Shown: positions 62,842 through 64,000 of the stretch, piece by piece
Layout of the letters: each line of letters begins with the position of its first letter
Numbering within the stretch: the first letter of the stretch is position 1
Origin: Metopolophium dirhodum
Taxonomy: Eukaryota; Arthropoda; Insecta; Hemiptera; Aphididae
Direction of reading: 5' to 3'
Assembly (NCBI RefSeq): GCF_019925205.1
Contig: NC_083563.1
Coordinates: 6,262,001 to 6,326,000, forward strand
Length of the DNA stretch: 64,000 bases
Notes under the pieces: model-generated
What the model saw: the letters and a program-made list of their open reading frames with translations, nothing else
What the model was told of the DNA's origin: nothing
Databases searched by the model: none
Translations under genes and position numbers: made by a program

Positions 62842-63489
62842 AAAAATATTTATAAATACCTATATGTCTACATTATGCACATGTGATGGGTACAATATTA
62901 TATAATCGAACCGCCGAGTCAGTATATTATTATGCGGAAGAGAGATAGTACGCCGATAAATGCCTTCATAACGTCATGCGAGCGTCGTCATCTCATCGTA
63001 TTTGCGCGTTTTAAACTACAAAATAACGTCGTGTGAACGTTTCGTATGGAAAATAAAAAGTCGATAACCACCCATACCTATTATACGATATGGTGTACAG
63101 CCACTGAAGACGTTTAGGGTCTGTATTATATTCGATGTATACATGTATACATATATAACATTATAATGTTATTTTTATCGGAATTTATCGCAGACGCCGT
63201 ACGATAGGAATATTAAAAAAACTGAAAATAATTTAACACGCGTACCTGATGCAGGTATGGTATAGATATATCTTGCAAGCAACGTTCAAACATTTTAACG
63301 AAGGAAATTGACAAACTGTGTAGCACTGTGAAAATGTCACGAAGTATTCCGGAGGTAGAGTGTTAAAATCACGTACCTATTGTTCTTGCAACCGTTTTGA
63401 ACACAATTTATTATCATTATTATTGCCATGCCACCGGTCGTTGGGACCCACGTCGGAACGCACTATTCCCGGCTGATCACTGATGCAAT
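62842..63489. other. Spacer between two inverted SINE copies
   Basis: Unremarkable mixed sequence with no gene recognised. It separates two oppositely oriented family B SINEs. Confidence 0.5.
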
Positions 63490-63740
63490 AATTATTATTT
63501 TATTATTATCATTATTTTTATTTTTTTAAATTAAATCTTCGACAACTGAATTCAATAGCTTTCTACTGTGGGGTAGGTACTGTTGGTTTTAACGCGTATG
63601 TCTATGTGTGGCAAGGATTTGTCACTAAAAATCCCCGGTACCCACGTGGTCACCCATCCGGGGACTAGTCACGCTGATTAGTGCGTACACTCAAAGCACA
63701 TTCGTGAGCTAAATCAAACACTGCGCTCTCACTGAGACAC
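63490..63740 (-). mobile_element. SINE with 5S-rRNA-like head (family B), diverged copy 2
   Basis: The reverse complement starts GTGTCTCAGTGAGAGCGCAGTG, aligning with copy 1's head. It then contains GACTAGTCCCCGGATGGGTGACC, the same 5S-like block (plus 63648-63659), followed by CCTTGCCACACAT, as in copy 1. It ends with CAGTTGTCGAAG and an A-rich tail. The order of blocks matches copy 1 throughout, so it is near full length but strongly diverged. Exact ends and a target duplication are unclear because both flanks are A+T-rich. Confidence 0.75.
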
Positions 63741-64000
63741 TTTAATATTATTAAATTGAGTATGTATTAGCCGTACCTAAAATACTTCCTGAATGTTGAT
63801 TGTCGATAAACAATCCCGTCTGTCTGTCACGCATTTAATCGGTAAAGTACGATTGAGCATGTACCTTTTTTGCAACACGATTGAGCATAGAATATTATAT
63901 ACGATATTGCCACATTCACGTGGCAGAAATTTTGTAATCTATTATTTTCACGTATTGTTAAACAAATTATTATGATACGCCAGACGCGAGCCATGATGAG
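63741..64000. other. Non-coding end of window
   Basis: No gene is recognised. A 60-codon frame at 63793-63975 has no recognisable features. Confidence 0.5.

Noticed and set aside
1..64000. CRISPR array, prokaryotic operon or prophage content
   Set aside because: There are no regularly spaced repeats with unique spacers and no dense coding. The composition and repeat types are those of an animal nuclear genome.

Overview
The window reads as non-coding DNA from an animal nuclear genome, most likely an insect and probably an aphid. The aphid call is inference. It rests on strong A+T richness, dense (AAT)n, (AC)n and (TA)n microsatellites, many copies of the palindrome TAGGTACCTA, short TTAGG/CCTAA runs, decayed non-LTR retrotransposons, and SINEs with tRNA-like and 5S-rRNA-like heads. 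I recognise no intact host gene, tRNA gene, rRNA gene or CRISPR array. The longest open frames lie in GC-rich or simple-repeat DNA, are open on both strands, and encode repeat-derived or unrecognisable peptides.

The layout alternates two compositions. Long A+T-rich tracts show no coding signal (about 8.6-11.8, 16.5-20.9, 23.2-29.6, 31.8-34.9, 39.9-42.6 and 54-57.7 kb). CpG-containing GC-richer islands with many microsatellites lie between them (about 6.8-8.5, 12.2-13.4, 21.8-22.6, 29.6-31.7, 36.5-37.2, 38.1-38.7, 39.4-39.8, 49-50.8, 51.4-52.7, 57.7-59.9 and 60.4-61.1 kb). This fits a large intron or an intergenic interval with regulatory islands. Which of the two cannot be decided from sequence alone.

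The supported content is mobile DNA. There are two decayed non-LTR retrotransposon 3' ends (minus strand 11.84-12.2 kb; plus strand 47.87-48.78 kb). A tRNA-headed SINE sits at 34.93-35.17 kb with a 9-bp target duplication. A related headless copy at 13.53-14.0 kb carries a second, polyadenylated retroposon nested in it with a perfect 15-bp target duplication. Two diverged copies of a SINE with a 5S-rRNA-like head lie in opposite orientation at 62.6 and 63.5-63.7 kb. A third tRNA-like SINE candidate is at 42.66 kb. Four short DNA-transposon-like elements with terminal inverted repeats lie at 5.40-5.87, 15.22-15.71, 20.93-21.04 and (weak) 45.05-45.2 kb.

No new defence, metabolic or regulatory system is visible. 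The best leads are the nested retroposon with exact duplications, the 5S-headed SINE pair and its possible shared core with the tRNA-headed SINE, the unclassified inverted-repeat elements, and the density of TAGGTACCTA.
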